A stretch of DNA of 64,000 bases from Burkholderiales bacterium (GTDB lineage: Bacteria; Pseudomonadota; Gammaproteobacteria; Burkholderiales; Casimicrobiaceae). The DNA is taken from positions 1 through 64,000 of the forward strand of contig JAGNQL010000001.1 of the NCBI GenBank assembly GCA_017989135.1, in the 5' to 3' direction. The notes under the pieces are model-generated. The model did no database searches, was not told the origin of the DNA, and was given only the letters and a program-made list of their open reading frames with translations. This document shows positions 8,991 through 18,199 of the stretch, one piece after another. Made by a program: the position numbers and the translations under genes. Numbering within the stretch: position 1 is the first letter of the stretch; each line of letters begins with the position of its first letter.

Positions 8991-9905
8991 CTAAACGCGC
9001 TGCTGCCCGTGGTAAAGGCGGACGACGTGCTCGGCTTCCGCAAAGAACAGCCAGCGTTCAACCAGCAACCCGGCGAGGCAAATGATGGACGCTGACCAGA
9101 ACGCTTTGGTGAACCAACACAACAAGAGCGGAACAACGAATGCACACACAATCGCGATCCAGCGCAGCAGGCGCGCTTTGTCACGCGCCAGCACAAAGCC
9201 AAATTCATTGGTCAGAAACGTACCGTGCGAATGCCCCGCATCGAGAAGGCGCACGTTGCCTTGTTTGAAGCCAAGTGCGTCGTTGATGCCGTGGGTGTTT
9301 CGCGGATGCTTCAGCAAGTACGTGAGGTACAGAATCAAGCCAGCAACCAACAAAAAAATCGCCATCATTGGTTTGCCGATTGGTCCAACTTCTAGAGGCC
9401 GGAGCGAGAGCACAGCAGGCAGCAACACCGAGCCGCTCATAAGCCCAAAGAGTACGTACTTCGCGGGCGTCAGCCAACTATTCCACCGCGGTACCGTGCG
9501 CAAGCATCCATAAATCATGCCGGTGCAGAAGAGGATTGCAATAGAAAGCGTGACCAGCAGCCACAACGTGATCGGCTTCACCTGTGGGTAACCGAAATGC
9601 AACGCGGCGAGATGCAATGCCGCAAGCGGATAAAGCAAAACGGCCAGCAAGCCCTCGCGAGAAAGCCACGAAGTTTTGAAGCCCGAAAGCGCATAAATCG
9701 CGTTCTTGCGATTAGCCAAATGCATCGTCGACGAGATCAAACCAGCCGTGATGAGCAGCGCCGCTAGCGCTGCACCTTTGTAGAACGTCGTCGCGTCCAT
9801 GCGGATGTGATTGCCCATCAACGAAGCGATCAGCAACCACACCAACAAGCCCAAGCCCACGCCGGATGAGACCGTGAAAAAGATCACTGAGAGAGCGGGT
9901 TTCAT
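8991..9905 (-). CDS. soeC: DmsC/SoeC-type membrane anchor of a molybdoenzyme
   Basis: Integral membrane subunit of 304 residues with about eight hydrophobic segments (first MKPALSVIFFTVSSGVGLGLLVWLLIA). It resembles DMSO reductase subunit C, which anchors the catalytic pair and exchanges electrons with quinone. The start overlaps the soeB stop by 4 bases. In SoeABC enzymes the anchor passes sulfite-derived electrons into the quinone pool. The assignment to Soe rather than Dms rests on the absence of a Tat signal on the catalytic subunit and on the coupled sulP gene. Confidence 0.72.
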   Translation of the reverse strand: MKPALSVIFFTVSSGVGLGLLVWLLIASLMGNHIRMDATTFYKGAALAALLITAGLISSTMHLANRKNAIYALSGFKTSWLSREGLLAVLLYPLAALHLAALHFGYPQVKPITLWLLVTLSIAILFCTGMIYGCLRTVPRWNSWLTPAKYVLFGLMSGSVLLPAVLSLRPLEVGPIGKPMMAIFLLVAGLILYLTYLLKHPRNTHGINDALGFKQGNVRLLDAGHSHGTFLTNEFGFVLARDKARLLRWIAIVCAFVVPLLLCWFTKAFWSASIICLAGLLVERWLFFAEAEHVVRLYHGQQRV

Positions 9906-10651
9906 AGCTGAATCAACCGATTGACAAACGCACGTGCTTTGTCGGACAGACCGGATTTGATGGGCAATTCAGTTGTGATTTCGACGGGTTTTCTGGGTGA
10001 CAAATAGGCGTTCGTAGGTTTGTAGCCCAAATCATCGAGCATGGATTGGCGGCCGCGCGCTGCTGCGAGCACCGAGACTTTGGACTTTGGATCATCGTAG
10101 TCGCCGAAGTGCCGCGCATGCGCAGGGCAAGCCAACACGCAGGCCGGTTGCCGCTCTGCTTCTGGCAATTGCTCGTCGTAGATGCGATCAACGCAGAGCG
10201 TGCACTTTTTCATCACGCCCTTGTTTTCGTCGAGCTCGCGTGCGCCGTAAGGGCACGCCCACGCGCAGTAGTTGCAGCCCATGCAGCGGCTCGGATCGAC
10301 CAGCACGATGCCGTCTTCCGCCCGCTTGTAGCTTGCGCCAGTCGGGCACACGGTCACGCAATGCGCTTCTTCGCAATGCATGCAGCTCATCGGAACGTTT
10401 ACGGTTTTGCTGAGCGGTTCGTGTTTGCCAGTTTCTGAGGTGGCGCCGCAACGATGTGGTGAGTAGGTCGGCTCGCCTTCAATTTCAAAATGACGAATGC
10501 GGTTGTACCAAGTGCCGGTTGGCGCTTTGCCCCACGCGTCGTAATCCGGCGCACCGCCCATCAGCGATTCGCCGTTCCATTCTTTGCATGCGACTGCGCA
10601 GGCGTGACAGCCAACGCAGGTGTCTAAGTCAATCGCTAAGCCGAGCTTCAC
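9902..10651 (-). CDS. soeB: Four [4Fe-4S] cluster subunit of sulfite dehydrogenase-like molybdoenzyme
   Basis: DmsB-type electron-transfer subunit of 249 residues. Four cysteine groups are visible in order: CVGCHACAVACKEWNGE (residue 12 on), CMHCEEAHCVTVCPTG, CMGCNYCAWACPYGAREL, and CTLCVDRI with CVLACPAHA. That gives sixteen ligands for four [4Fe-4S] clusters. It lacks an export signal, consistent with a cytoplasmic complex. The start is GTG, overlapping the soeA stop (GTGA). It would carry electrons from the molybdenum centre of SoeA to the SoeC quinone site. Confidence 0.82.
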   Translation of the reverse strand: MKLGLAIDLDTCVGCHACAVACKEWNGESLMGGAPDYDAWGKAPTGTWYNRIRHFEIEGEPTYSPHRCGATSETGKHEPLSKTVNVPMSCMHCEEAHCVTVCPTGASYKRAEDGIVLVDPSRCMGCNYCAWACPYGARELDENKGVMKKCTLCVDRIYDEQLPEAERQPACVLACPAHARHFGDYDDPKSKVSVLAAARGRQSMLDDLGYKPTNAYLSPRKPVEITTELPIKSGLSDKARAFVNRLIQL

Positions 10652-13593
10652 GCTTTCGCTCCAAATTCAATCTTTGGCCACACGCCCGCTTCATCGGCCT
10701 TGCGAATACGCACGCGCAGGTCGTACCACGCGGCTTGGCCGGTGATCGGATCGCTGTTGGAAAAGCGTTCGCCGGTTGCAGCGCGGGTGCTCTCGGAAAT
10801 GAGGTGGTTGAGCAAGAAGCCCACCGTGGCCTCAGACGCATCTTTTTCGAGCCCCCATGCCTCACTCATCTTGCCGATTGCATTCCACGTCCACACGGTG
10901 TTTGCCTCGACGCCATCCATCGTTTTCATCTGGCAGCGAATTTTTCCGTGCGCGGACTCCACCCACACCCAATCCAGATCGCTCAGGCCGAGTTCTAGCG
11001 CTTTGCTCGTGGCAACATACAGATAGTTCTGCGCAATGATTTGCCGCAGCCACGCGTTTTGTGAATCCCACGAGTGATACATCATCATCGGGCGTTGCGT
11101 GAGGGCGTGCAGTGGGTATTCGCCAACATTGGTAGCGGTGCTTGGCACATCGGTTGAATACCAGCACGGCAGCGGATCGAAATACTCGGTGAGTCGCGCC
11201 TTATCCACGTCGCGAGTCGGCTTCGGGCCTGCGTACAAGCCCTGGCCAGCAAGCCTGAATTTTTGCAGCGGTTCGGAGTAAAGCTGCGCGATGATCGGTT
11301 CGGGTTTGGGAATGAACGCAGCGTCTGCTGCCGCCTGCAAATAGTCGCGGTTTACACCGCGCATCCAACGTTGATTCGCGGGCCAGTGATGCGCAAAAAA
11401 ACTCTCGGCCTTGATGTAGTCCTGCCATTGGTTTGGATTGGGTTCGCCGCGGAACGATTTCTCACCGTCCTTACCGCGAAAACCGCCTAGAAATCCAATA
11501 CCCGGCGCGCGCTCGTAATTGACAATGAAATCGGTGTAGCCCGAAAACTTGCGCTCGCCTTCCGCGTTCACGAACGCAGGGAACTTGAGGCGCGTCGCGA
11601 GTTCAACGAGCACGTCCTGCCAAGGCCGAACGTCGCGATCCAACGGCAAAATCGGGTGACGAATGGCGTCGGCGGCGGCGTCGGGTTCGCTGATCGGGCG
11701 ATCAAGAAAACTGATGGCGTCGTAGCGCTCTAGATAGGTGGTGTCCGGCAACACCAGATCGGCAAAGCGCACCATCTCGGAGTCGAACGCGTCGGCGACG
11801 ACGAGGAACGGAATTTTGTGATTTCCCGCTTCGTCCTTGGCTTTCAACATGCCCTGCGTTTCGGCGGTGTTCATCGCGCTGTTCCACGCCATGTTCGCCA
11901 TGAATAGGATAAGCGTGTCGATGCGATACGGATCGCCTTCAACGGCGTTTTTTATGACCGCATGCATCATGCCGTGCGATGCCAGCGGTGCGTCCCACGA
12001 ATACGCCTTGTCAAGGCGTAACGCTTCGCCGTTGGCGTCGAGTGCGAGCTCTTCTGGCCGTGTCGGAAATCCGAGCGGCGTTTTCGAGAGGGCGGTGTTC
12101 GGCGCGTTGATGAGGCTCGCGTCGTTTTCGGGTAATTGCGCCGGAGGAATAGGGCGCGGAAACGGCGCTTTCGAGCGGAAGTTTCCGGGGCCATCGAGCG
12201 CGCCGATGAGCATTTGAATCAAGTGCAGCGAGCGACAGGTTTGGAAGCCATTGGCATGTGCGCTAATGCCGCGCATCGCGTAAAACGCCACGGGGCGGCC
12301 GACGACTTTGTCGTGCACGTTGCCGTAAACGTCGGTCCACGTGCAGGCGACTTCGATAGTTTCCTTGAACGCGACGTGCGCGATTTCGGCGGCGATGCGG
12401 CGAATCTGTGCAGCGGGAACGCCGCAGCGCTCAGCGACGTTTTCTGGCGCGTATTCGCTTTGGCTGTAACGCTCAGCGACCAATTGCTGCACGCTGCGCA
12501 CGTGTTGACCGTTGATGTGTCCGTCGTGGAACAACGCCGGCGCGACGCCTTTTTCCATGCGCTGCAGAGAGCCGGTGTTTTGGTCCCACACCAGCGGCTT
12601 TCCCTCCGCGTCGCGCAGGAAAAGGCCGTCTTGCGAGGTGCCAGGCGCATCTACCACGAGCCACGGCGCATTGGTGTAGCGCGCCAAATACTCGTGGTCG
12701 ATCCAATCGTGCTTGATGAGTTCGTGCACGATGGCGAGCGCGAACAAACCGTCGGTGCCCGGACGAATCGGCACCCACTCGTCCGCAATCGCGCTGTAGC
12801 CGGTGCGGATGGGGTTGACGCTGACGAACTTCGCGCCGCGAGTTTTGAGTTTGTCGAGGCCGATTTTGATGGGATTGCTGGAGTGATCTTCGGCAACGCC
12901 CCAGAGCATGAAGTACTTAGCGCGATCCCAGTCCGGCGCACCGAACTCCCAAAACGAATACCCAATCGTGTACAGACCGGCGGCGGCCATGTTCACCGAG
13001 CAGAAACCTCCGTGCGCCGCCCAATTGGGCGTGCCGTATTGCTGCGCCCACAAACCGGTGAGCGCTTGCATTTGGTCGCGCCCGGTAAAGAACGCGAGCT
13101 TCTTCGGATCGGTTGCGCGCAGATGTGCGAGGCGTTCGGATAACAGGTCGAGCGCATCGTCCCACGAAATCGGGTCGAAGATGCCTTCGCCGCGCTCAGT
13201 GCCGGGGCGACGAATCATTGGATGTTGCAGCTTCGCCTTGGAATACTGCTTCATGATGCCGGCGCTGCCTTTTGCGCAGAGCACGCCCTGGTTCACGATG
13301 TGATTTTTGTTGCCTTGAATGAAGCGCACGTGCGGTTTACCGTTGCGCTCTTCGGTCGTGACCTTTATCCCGCAGCGGCAGGCGCACATGTAGCACGTCG
13401 TGTGATGCGTTTGCTGCTCGCTACGATCCTCAAACTGGACGGGCCGTTCAGATGCTGGCGTGAGCGGCGTTTTGGAGGCGAGCGGACGTGGAGGCAAAGC
13501 GGTGGAACCGGTGCAGTGGCCGCAATGGGTGCAACCGATGCAATGGGTGGTTAGTGCGCGCCGAAATTGGCCTCTCCATTTTGCCGCAGTCAT
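10648..13593 (-). CDS. soeA: Molybdopterin catalytic subunit, SoeA-like cytoplasmic sulfite dehydrogenase
   Basis: Catalytic subunit of the DMSO-reductase superfamily, about 981 residues from the ATG at 13591-13593. The open frame extends to a TTG at 13701 inside a repeat element, so the ATG is preferred, although its ribosome site is weak. A [4Fe-4S] motif, TTCYMCACRCGIKV followed by GVLCAKG, precedes the molybdopterin domains. The C-terminal domain includes GEYPLHALTQRPMMMYHSWDSQN. No Tat signal is present, which fits SoeA, oxidising sulfite to sulfate in the cytoplasm, and argues against periplasmic Dms, Psr or Ttr enzymes. An unusual CxxCxxCxxC cluster (HCIGCTHCGHC) lies near residue 20, before the usual start of the family. 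Soe identity is inferred from this and from the soeB-soeC-sulP operon. Confidence 0.75.
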   Translation of the reverse strand: MTAAKWRGQFRRALTTHCIGCTHCGHCTGSTALPPRPLASKTPLTPASERPVQFEDRSEQQTHHTTCYMCACRCGIKVTTEERNGKPHVRFIQGNKNHIVNQGVLCAKGSAGIMKQYSKAKLQHPMIRRPGTERGEGIFDPISWDDALDLLSERLAHLRATDPKKLAFFTGRDQMQALTGLWAQQYGTPNWAAHGGFCSVNMAAAGLYTIGYSFWEFGAPDWDRAKYFMLWGVAEDHSSNPIKIGLDKLKTRGAKFVSVNPIRTGYSAIADEWVPIRPGTDGLFALAIVHELIKHDWIDHEYLARYTNAPWLVVDAPGTSQDGLFLRDAEGKPLVWDQNTGSLQRMEKGVAPALFHDGHINGQHVRSVQQLVAERYSQSEYAPENVAERCGVPAAQIRRIAAEIAHVAFKETIEVACTWTDVYGNVHDKVVGRPVAFYAMRGISAHANGFQTCRSLHLIQMLIGALDGPGNFRSKAPFPRPIPPAQLPENDASLINAPNTALSKTPLGFPTRPEELALDANGEALRLDKAYSWDAPLASHGMMHAVIKNAVEGDPYRIDTLILFMANMAWNSAMNTAETQGMLKAKDEAGNHKIPFLVVADAFDSEMVRFADLVLPDTTYLERYDAISFLDRPISEPDAAADAIRHPILPLDRDVRPWQDVLVELATRLKFPAFVNAEGERKFSGYTDFIVNYERAPGIGFLGGFRGKDGEKSFRGEPNPNQWQDYIKAESFFAHHWPANQRWMRGVNRDYLQAAADAAFIPKPEPIIAQLYSEPLQKFRLAGQGLYAGPKPTRDVDKARLTEYFDPLPCWYSTDVPSTATNVGEYPLHALTQRPMMMYHSWDSQNAWLRQIIAQNYLYVATSKALELGLSDLDWVWVESAHGKIRCQMKTMDGVEANTVWTWNAIGKMSEAWGLEKDASEATVGFLLNHLISESTRAATGERFSNSDPITGQAAWYDLRVRIRKADEAGVWPKIEFGAKA

Positions 13594-13684
13594 ACATATG
13601 AGTTGTGCCAAAACCTGCTTCTGCGATACCCTGTGTTTCGAAATAAGTGACTGAGGCTTCAATATCTTTCGCGTACGATGAGTT

Positions 13685-13804
13685 ATAGCTTTTTGCACCA
13701 AACGACTGATTTAGCTTGTTTCTGGTAGAAATATTGGATAAGTCGACTATTAAGAAAAATATCCATAAAGTACCGAACAGCTGTCGTTCGTGGCAAAAAG
13801 CTGT
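13685..13804. repeat. 120-bp palindromic dispersed repeat, copy 2
   Basis: Runs from ATAGCTTTTTGCACCAAACG to the complementary CGTTCGTGGCAAAAAGCTGT; about 18 of 22 terminal bases pair. The centre reads AAGTCGACTATT. It lies between the soeA start and the kup stop, and the spurious upstream extension of soeA reads into it. Confidence 0.85.
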
Positions 13805-13874
13805 ATCGTCACGAATCCCTCCTGGTCAGCGAGGTTCCAGGGCGGGCGACGCGGAGGAGGTGCTCTTCGACGAA

Positions 13875-15758
13875 TTACAGCAGCACCTTCGTGCCCAACT
13901 CCACGACACGATTGGGCGGCAAATTGAAGTAGCCCGCCGCGCCCTCGGCTTGCCGAGTCATCCACGAATAGAGCGCGCAGCGCCACGATGAAAGCTCCCC
14001 TGGTCCGTCTTGCACCACCGATCGAGCGATGAAATAGGTGGTCGTCATCGGATCAAACTCCAACCCCGATTCCCCCGCCCACATCAGCGCGGCCGGCAGG
14101 TCGGGCATCTCGCGGAACCCGAAGTGCGCGCTGATCGACCAGACGCCAGATCCGCTTCGAGCCACCGCCAGCCGATGAGCGTCCGCGACATACGGCACAT
14201 CGTCGGTACGCACATGGAGCAGCACGATGCGCTCATGCAACACATGAAAATGCTTAAGGTTGTGAAAGAGCGCGCTGGGGACCAGTAGCGGGTCAGACGA
14301 CAAATACACCGCCGTCCCCGTGACACGCGGCACGTCTTTAAGCATCGTTTCGCCCAACGAATCCACCGGCAGATCTAGCTTACTGCGCTGCTGGCTGACC
14401 AGACTCGAGCCTTTTTTCCAGGTCATGAGCAACAAAAAAAGCAGCGCGCCTAGCGTCAGCGGGAACCAGCCGCCATCCGCCAGTTTGGTCAGATTGGCCG
14501 CGAAGAAGGAAATTTCGAGCGCGCCGAATATTGCAAGTAACACTAGCAAAGGCACCCGATACTTTCCGCGCGCCGCAATGAAAACGACGGCGGAGAGCAA
14601 GGTCGTGATGATCATCGTGCCCGAGACTGCGATACCGTAAGCGCCGGCTAGCGCGCTCGAAGAACGAAATTGCAATACAAGCAAGATCACGCCAATGAGC
14701 ATCGCCCAATTGACGCTCGCGATGTAGATTTGCCCGCGTTCGCGATCGGACGTGTGACGCACGTTCACGCGCGGCAGGTAGCCCAAGCGTGAAGCCTGCT
14801 GCGTGAGGGAAAACGCGCCGGAAATCGTGGCCTGCGACGCGATGATGGTTGCGGCTGTGGCCAGCACGACTAGCGGCAGTAACCAGCTATCACCTGCAAG
14901 TAGATAGAACGGATTTTTTACGGCAGCCGCATCCCGCAGTACCAGAGCACCTTGCCCAAAGTAGTTCAGCACTAGCGATGGGCAGACCAAACCATACCAT
15001 GCGATTCGCACCGCCTTTGCGCCAAAGTGCCCCATGTCCGCGTAGAGTGCTTCGCCGCCCGTGAGCGCGAGAAACACCGCGGAGAGCAACACAACCGTGC
15101 TGCCAGGATGCTCAAGCGCAAATTGCACTGCGTACATCGGGTTGAGCGCCTTGAGAACGACCGGCGTCTGCACGATGCTCTGTACGCCTAGCGTTGCTAA
15201 TACTAGAAACCAAATAATTGTGACTGGGCCGAACAAAGCGCCGACGCGACCAGTGCCGTGTCGATGAATCGCGAACAGTCCGACCAGCACGCCAATGGTG
15301 ATGGGGATGACGTATTTCTCAAACTGCGGCGTCGCGACGCTGAGTCCTTCAACGGCCGAGAGCACGGAGATGGCGGGCGTGATAATTGCGTCGCCGTAGA
15401 ACAACGCCGCTGCAAACACACCTCCGGTGATGACCAAGAGCGCCACCTTGTCGCCGTGCGGCAAACGCTTGACAAGCCGATGCGCCAACGCTGTGAGCGC
15501 TAGCACGCCGCCTTCGCCCTCGTTGTCAAGCTTGAGGACGAGCCACACATACTTGAGTGAAATGATGAGCATGATTGCCCAAAACAACGCCGAGAGCGTC
15601 GCTAGCACGTTTGCTTCCGTGAGCGCTAAAGCATGCGCTCCGTTGAAGGCTTCCTTGAACGCGTACAGTGGGCTTGTGCCGATGTCGCCGTAGACGATGC
15701 CCAGGGCAGCGAGCGTGAGTACTGCAGTGCTGGTTTTTTGTGGGGCTTGGGTAGACAC
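13875..15758 (-). CDS. kup: Kup-type potassium uptake transporter
   Basis: Proton-coupled K+ importer of the KUP/HAK/KT family, about 628 residues from the GTG at 15756-15758, matching the 620-630 usual for Kup. AGGAT lies about 10 bases upstream. The longer open frame adds 70 residues that overlap kdpE and look uncoded. LTLAALGIVYGDIGTSPLYAFKEAF is the family signature, followed by twelve membrane segments and a hydrophilic C-terminal domain. It is 71 bases downstream of kdpE on the same strand, so a kdpD-kdpE-kup operon is likely and the two-component pair may control this transporter. Confidence 0.93.
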   Translation of the reverse strand: MSTQAPQKTSTAVLTLAALGIVYGDIGTSPLYAFKEAFNGAHALALTEANVLATLSALFWAIMLIISLKYVWLVLKLDNEGEGGVLALTALAHRLVKRLPHGDKVALLVITGGVFAAALFYGDAIITPAISVLSAVEGLSVATPQFEKYVIPITIGVLVGLFAIHRHGTGRVGALFGPVTIIWFLVLATLGVQSIVQTPVVLKALNPMYAVQFALEHPGSTVVLLSAVFLALTGGEALYADMGHFGAKAVRIAWYGLVCPSLVLNYFGQGALVLRDAAAVKNPFYLLAGDSWLLPLVVLATAATIIASQATISGAFSLTQQASRLGYLPRVNVRHTSDRERGQIYIASVNWAMLIGVILLVLQFRSSSALAGAYGIAVSGTMIITTLLSAVVFIAARGKYRVPLLVLLAIFGALEISFFAANLTKLADGGWFPLTLGALLFLLLMTWKKGSSLVSQQRSKLDLPVDSLGETMLKDVPRVTGTAVYLSSDPLLVPSALFHNLKHFHVLHERIVLLHVRTDDVPYVADAHRLAVARSGSGVWSISAHFGFREMPDLPAALMWAGESGLEFDPMTTTYFIARSVVQDGPGELSSWRCALYSWMTRQAEGAAGYFNLPPNRVVELGTKVLL

Positions 15759-15829
15759 GAGTGAGCATCCTCTCAGTGGGTTGCACGAAATATGAAAATG
15801 TTTGAGCGAGAAAATCGAACGCGGAGGGC

Positions 15830-16522
15830 CTACATCGTGAAGCGGTAACCGACGCCAATTTCCGTCAGTAAATGTTGTGGAAGCGTTGGATTTATCTCCA
15901 GTTTTTGTCGCAAATGACTCACATAAATGCGAAGGTAATGGCTGCTCTCCACGTGCGAAGGGCCCCACACGTCACGCAACAATTGACGCTGCGTCACCAC
16001 CTTGTTGGCGTTTGCAATGAGCGCCACGAGCAATCGATATTCAATTGCGGTGAGATGCACTGGAACGTCGGCACGAAGCACCAGACGTCGCGTCATGTCG
16101 ACCGTAACTTCGCCAAACCGCACCAGCGCGTTTTCAGTATCAGGCGAGCGTGAGCCGCGTCGTAGGAGCGCCCGCACGCGCGCTAGCAATTCCCCCACCG
16201 AAAATGGTTTGGTTAAGTAGTCATCGGCGCCAGCGTCGAGCACCTCGATTTTGTCCGTCTCCATCGAGCGCGCCGACAAAATCAAAACCGGTACCTGCGA
16301 CCATCCGCGCAGTTCGCGTACAAAATTTTTGCCGTCGCCGTCCGGTAGCCCGAGATCAAGAATCACCACGTCAGGCTTAATCGTGCCAGCATCGATCAAT
16401 CCCGTCGCGTAGGCTTCGGCCTCGCGCACCCGAAACCCTTCGCGTTCCAACGACTGCCGTACGAAGCGGCGAATCTGCGCATCGTCCTCCACCACCAAGA
16501 GCGTGGCTGCGCTAGTGTTCAT
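15830..16522 (-). CDS. kdpE: KdpE-like response regulator
   Basis: OmpR-family regulator of 230 residues. The receiver domain has acidic VVEDDAQ, phosphoacceptor Asp in DVVILDLGLPDGDG and the lysine of LTKPF. The C-terminal winged-helix domain has LTAIEYRLLVALIANANKVVTQRQLLRDVWGP and HYLRIYVSHLRQKLE, very like KdpE. The ATG overlaps the kdpD stop by 4 bases (ATGA). Because no kdpFABC is in the window and kup follows, its nearest apparent target is kup. Confidence 0.92.
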   Translation of the reverse strand: MNTSAATLLVVEDDAQIRRFVRQSLEREGFRVREAEAYATGLIDAGTIKPDVVILDLGLPDGDGKNFVRELRGWSQVPVLILSARSMETDKIEVLDAGADDYLTKPFSVGELLARVRALLRRGSRSPDTENALVRFGEVTVDMTRRLVLRADVPVHLTAIEYRLLVALIANANKVVTQRQLLRDVWGPSHVESSHYLRIYVSHLRQKLEINPTLPQHLLTEIGVGYRFTM

Positions 16523-18168
16523 GGCCGCGCCCTCACGCTAGCCGCGTCGGCTTCAAGATCGATGGGTGGAGGTGTTCCGCGCGGCAGCGTGAAGGTGACG
16601 CACGCGCCGCCGTCGGTTGGGTTGCTCGCGGATATGTGGCCGCCATGCGCCTCAACCACTGCACGGCAAATCGCTAAACCCACCCCCATCCCGGAAACGT
16701 GGCCGTCCTGCGCGCCGCGCTCAAAGAGTAAGAACATTCGTTCGAGCCGATCCGCGGGGAAACCGCTGCCTGGATTTCGGACCGAGACCGCGATTTCGAG
16801 AGTTGATGCATGTGCAACTAAGCGAATTTCGCTATTCGGAGGAGAATATTTCGACGCATTTTCTAGCAGATTGCACAACACTCGTTCGATGAGTACTGCA
16901 TCGATGTTTACAAGCGGCAATTCGGGCGGCAACTCAACGATGACATGGCGCTGACTGCATGCAGCTGCAGCAAAGCGGATACTCGCCCCGATGACTTCAT
17001 CAAGCGGTTGCCACTCGCGTCGAAGTGTGATTTGCCCTGCTTGAATGCGCGCCATGTCCAGCAAGTTGGTCACCATGCTGTTGAGCTGAAGGCTCTGATC
17101 TCGAATGGCGACCGCGGTTTCTTTGATCAGTATTTTTTCAATTTGTGTGTCTGCGACCAAGGTGTCTGCAAGACCGTATAGTGCTGTCAGTGGCGTCCGA
17201 ATGTCGTGCGACAGCGCAGCGAGAATGCCGCTGCGCAGCCTTTCGCTTTGGATTTCGAGCTCGGTTTTGTTAGCCACTTCAACGTAGTGCAGGCGTTCGA
17301 TGGCGGTGGTGATGAGCGACGCCACCGCGCGCAGCATTGATGTCTTGCTTACGAGTGTTTGCGGCGTTTGCTCGGAGGCGGCAACGATTAATACGCCGCG
17401 ATGTCGGGTCGCTCCAATCAAGGGCAACAACAGTCGCTCGCCGTCGTCGTTGCCCAGTTTTGGTGAGTCCATGAGCGTGCCGGTTTCGTAGACGGCACGG
17501 GCAGCGCTGCGCTCTGCATTCGTCAGCTTGGCATGAAGGCTTGCGGGCGTTGCGTCGTGCCCGGAAATGACTAGTTCACCGGATTCGTCGGGCAGCAAGA
17601 TTGTGCTGCGTGCATTGAGTTGCTGTCGAAAGAACGCGTGTATTGCGCCAACGGTCTGGGGGAGACTTAATGCGCCAGCCAGCTCCTGCGCCAATTGATA
17701 CAACCCAGCTTGCTCGTCCGCGCGCTGCTGCGCGTCGTCAGCACGTTGCGTCACGGCCGTGGTTAAGTGGCCAATCGTTAGCGCGACGGCTAGCATCACC
17801 GCAAAAGTGACAAGGTATTGACCATCGTTGACAGAAAACGAGAATTTGGGCGGTACAAAGAAAAAGTCAAACAGGGCAACGCTCAAGAATGCAGCAGCTA
17901 TCGCAGCTCGACGACCAAACAGAAGTGCAACTGCGACAATGTTCAATAAGAAAATCATCACGATGTTCACGTTGTCGAGCCAGTACGAGAGTGGCCATGC
18001 GACAACAGCGACCAGAGCGCACAAGCCGACTGCTCCAACGTACGCGAATGTGCCGCGATGTGGAAATCTGGGCCGCCATAAGCTCTTTATCATGGGGAAT
18101 CGATCAATACTCAATGAATGTAAGCGTAGGCCGATGCGCGTAAAGGCGGCGACAATTGTGCGTCGCAT
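16519..18168 (-). CDS. kdpD: Short KdpD-like sensor histidine kinase
   Basis: About 549 residues from the ATG at 18168 (Met at 18093 is also possible; the TTG at 18297 would overlap the divergent gene and is rejected). Four closely spaced membrane helices form a DUF4118 module (YVGAVGLCALVAVVAWPLSYW to FDFFFVPPKFSF). They are followed by a GAF-like region, a HisKA box (ALSHDIRTPLTALYGLADTLV) and an HATPase domain (NLLENASKYSPP, GMGVGLAICRAVVEAHGG). Canonical KdpD is about 900 residues with an N-terminal KdpD/UspA ATP-binding region; that whole region is absent. It is paired with kdpE and kup. Confidence 0.88.
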   Translation of the reverse strand: MRRTIVAAFTRIGLRLHSLSIDRFPMIKSLWRPRFPHRGTFAYVGAVGLCALVAVVAWPLSYWLDNVNIVMIFLLNIVAVALLFGRRAAIAAAFLSVALFDFFFVPPKFSFSVNDGQYLVTFAVMLAVALTIGHLTTAVTQRADDAQQRADEQAGLYQLAQELAGALSLPQTVGAIHAFFRQQLNARSTILLPDESGELVISGHDATPASLHAKLTNAERSAARAVYETGTLMDSPKLGNDDGERLLLPLIGATRHRGVLIVAASEQTPQTLVSKTSMLRAVASLITTAIERLHYVEVANKTELEIQSERLRSGILAALSHDIRTPLTALYGLADTLVADTQIEKILIKETAVAIRDQSLQLNSMVTNLLDMARIQAGQITLRREWQPLDEVIGASIRFAAAACSQRHVIVELPPELPLVNIDAVLIERVLCNLLENASKYSPPNSEIRLVAHASTLEIAVSVRNPGSGFPADRLERMFLLFERGAQDGHVSGMGVGLAICRAVVEAHGGHISASNPTDGGACVTFTLPRGTPPPIDLEADAASVRARP

Positions 18169-18199
18169 CGTGTAAAAAATTCGTAAAGAAAGGGGCCTG

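Noticed and set aside
7719..13593. DMSO, tetrathionate or polysulfide reductase as identity of the molybdoenzyme
   Set aside because: Those catalytic subunits are usually Tat-exported; no twin-arginine signal is seen and a sulP gene is coupled, though phylogeny could still overturn this.
13594..13701. N-terminal extension of the SoeA frame to 13701
   Set aside because: It starts with TTG inside the 120-bp repeat and codes for nothing typical of the family; the ATG at 13593 is preferred.
15759..15968. Seventy-residue extension of Kup
   Set aside because: It overlaps kdpE in antiframe-like sequence, and the GTG at 15758 with AGGAT gives the normal family length.
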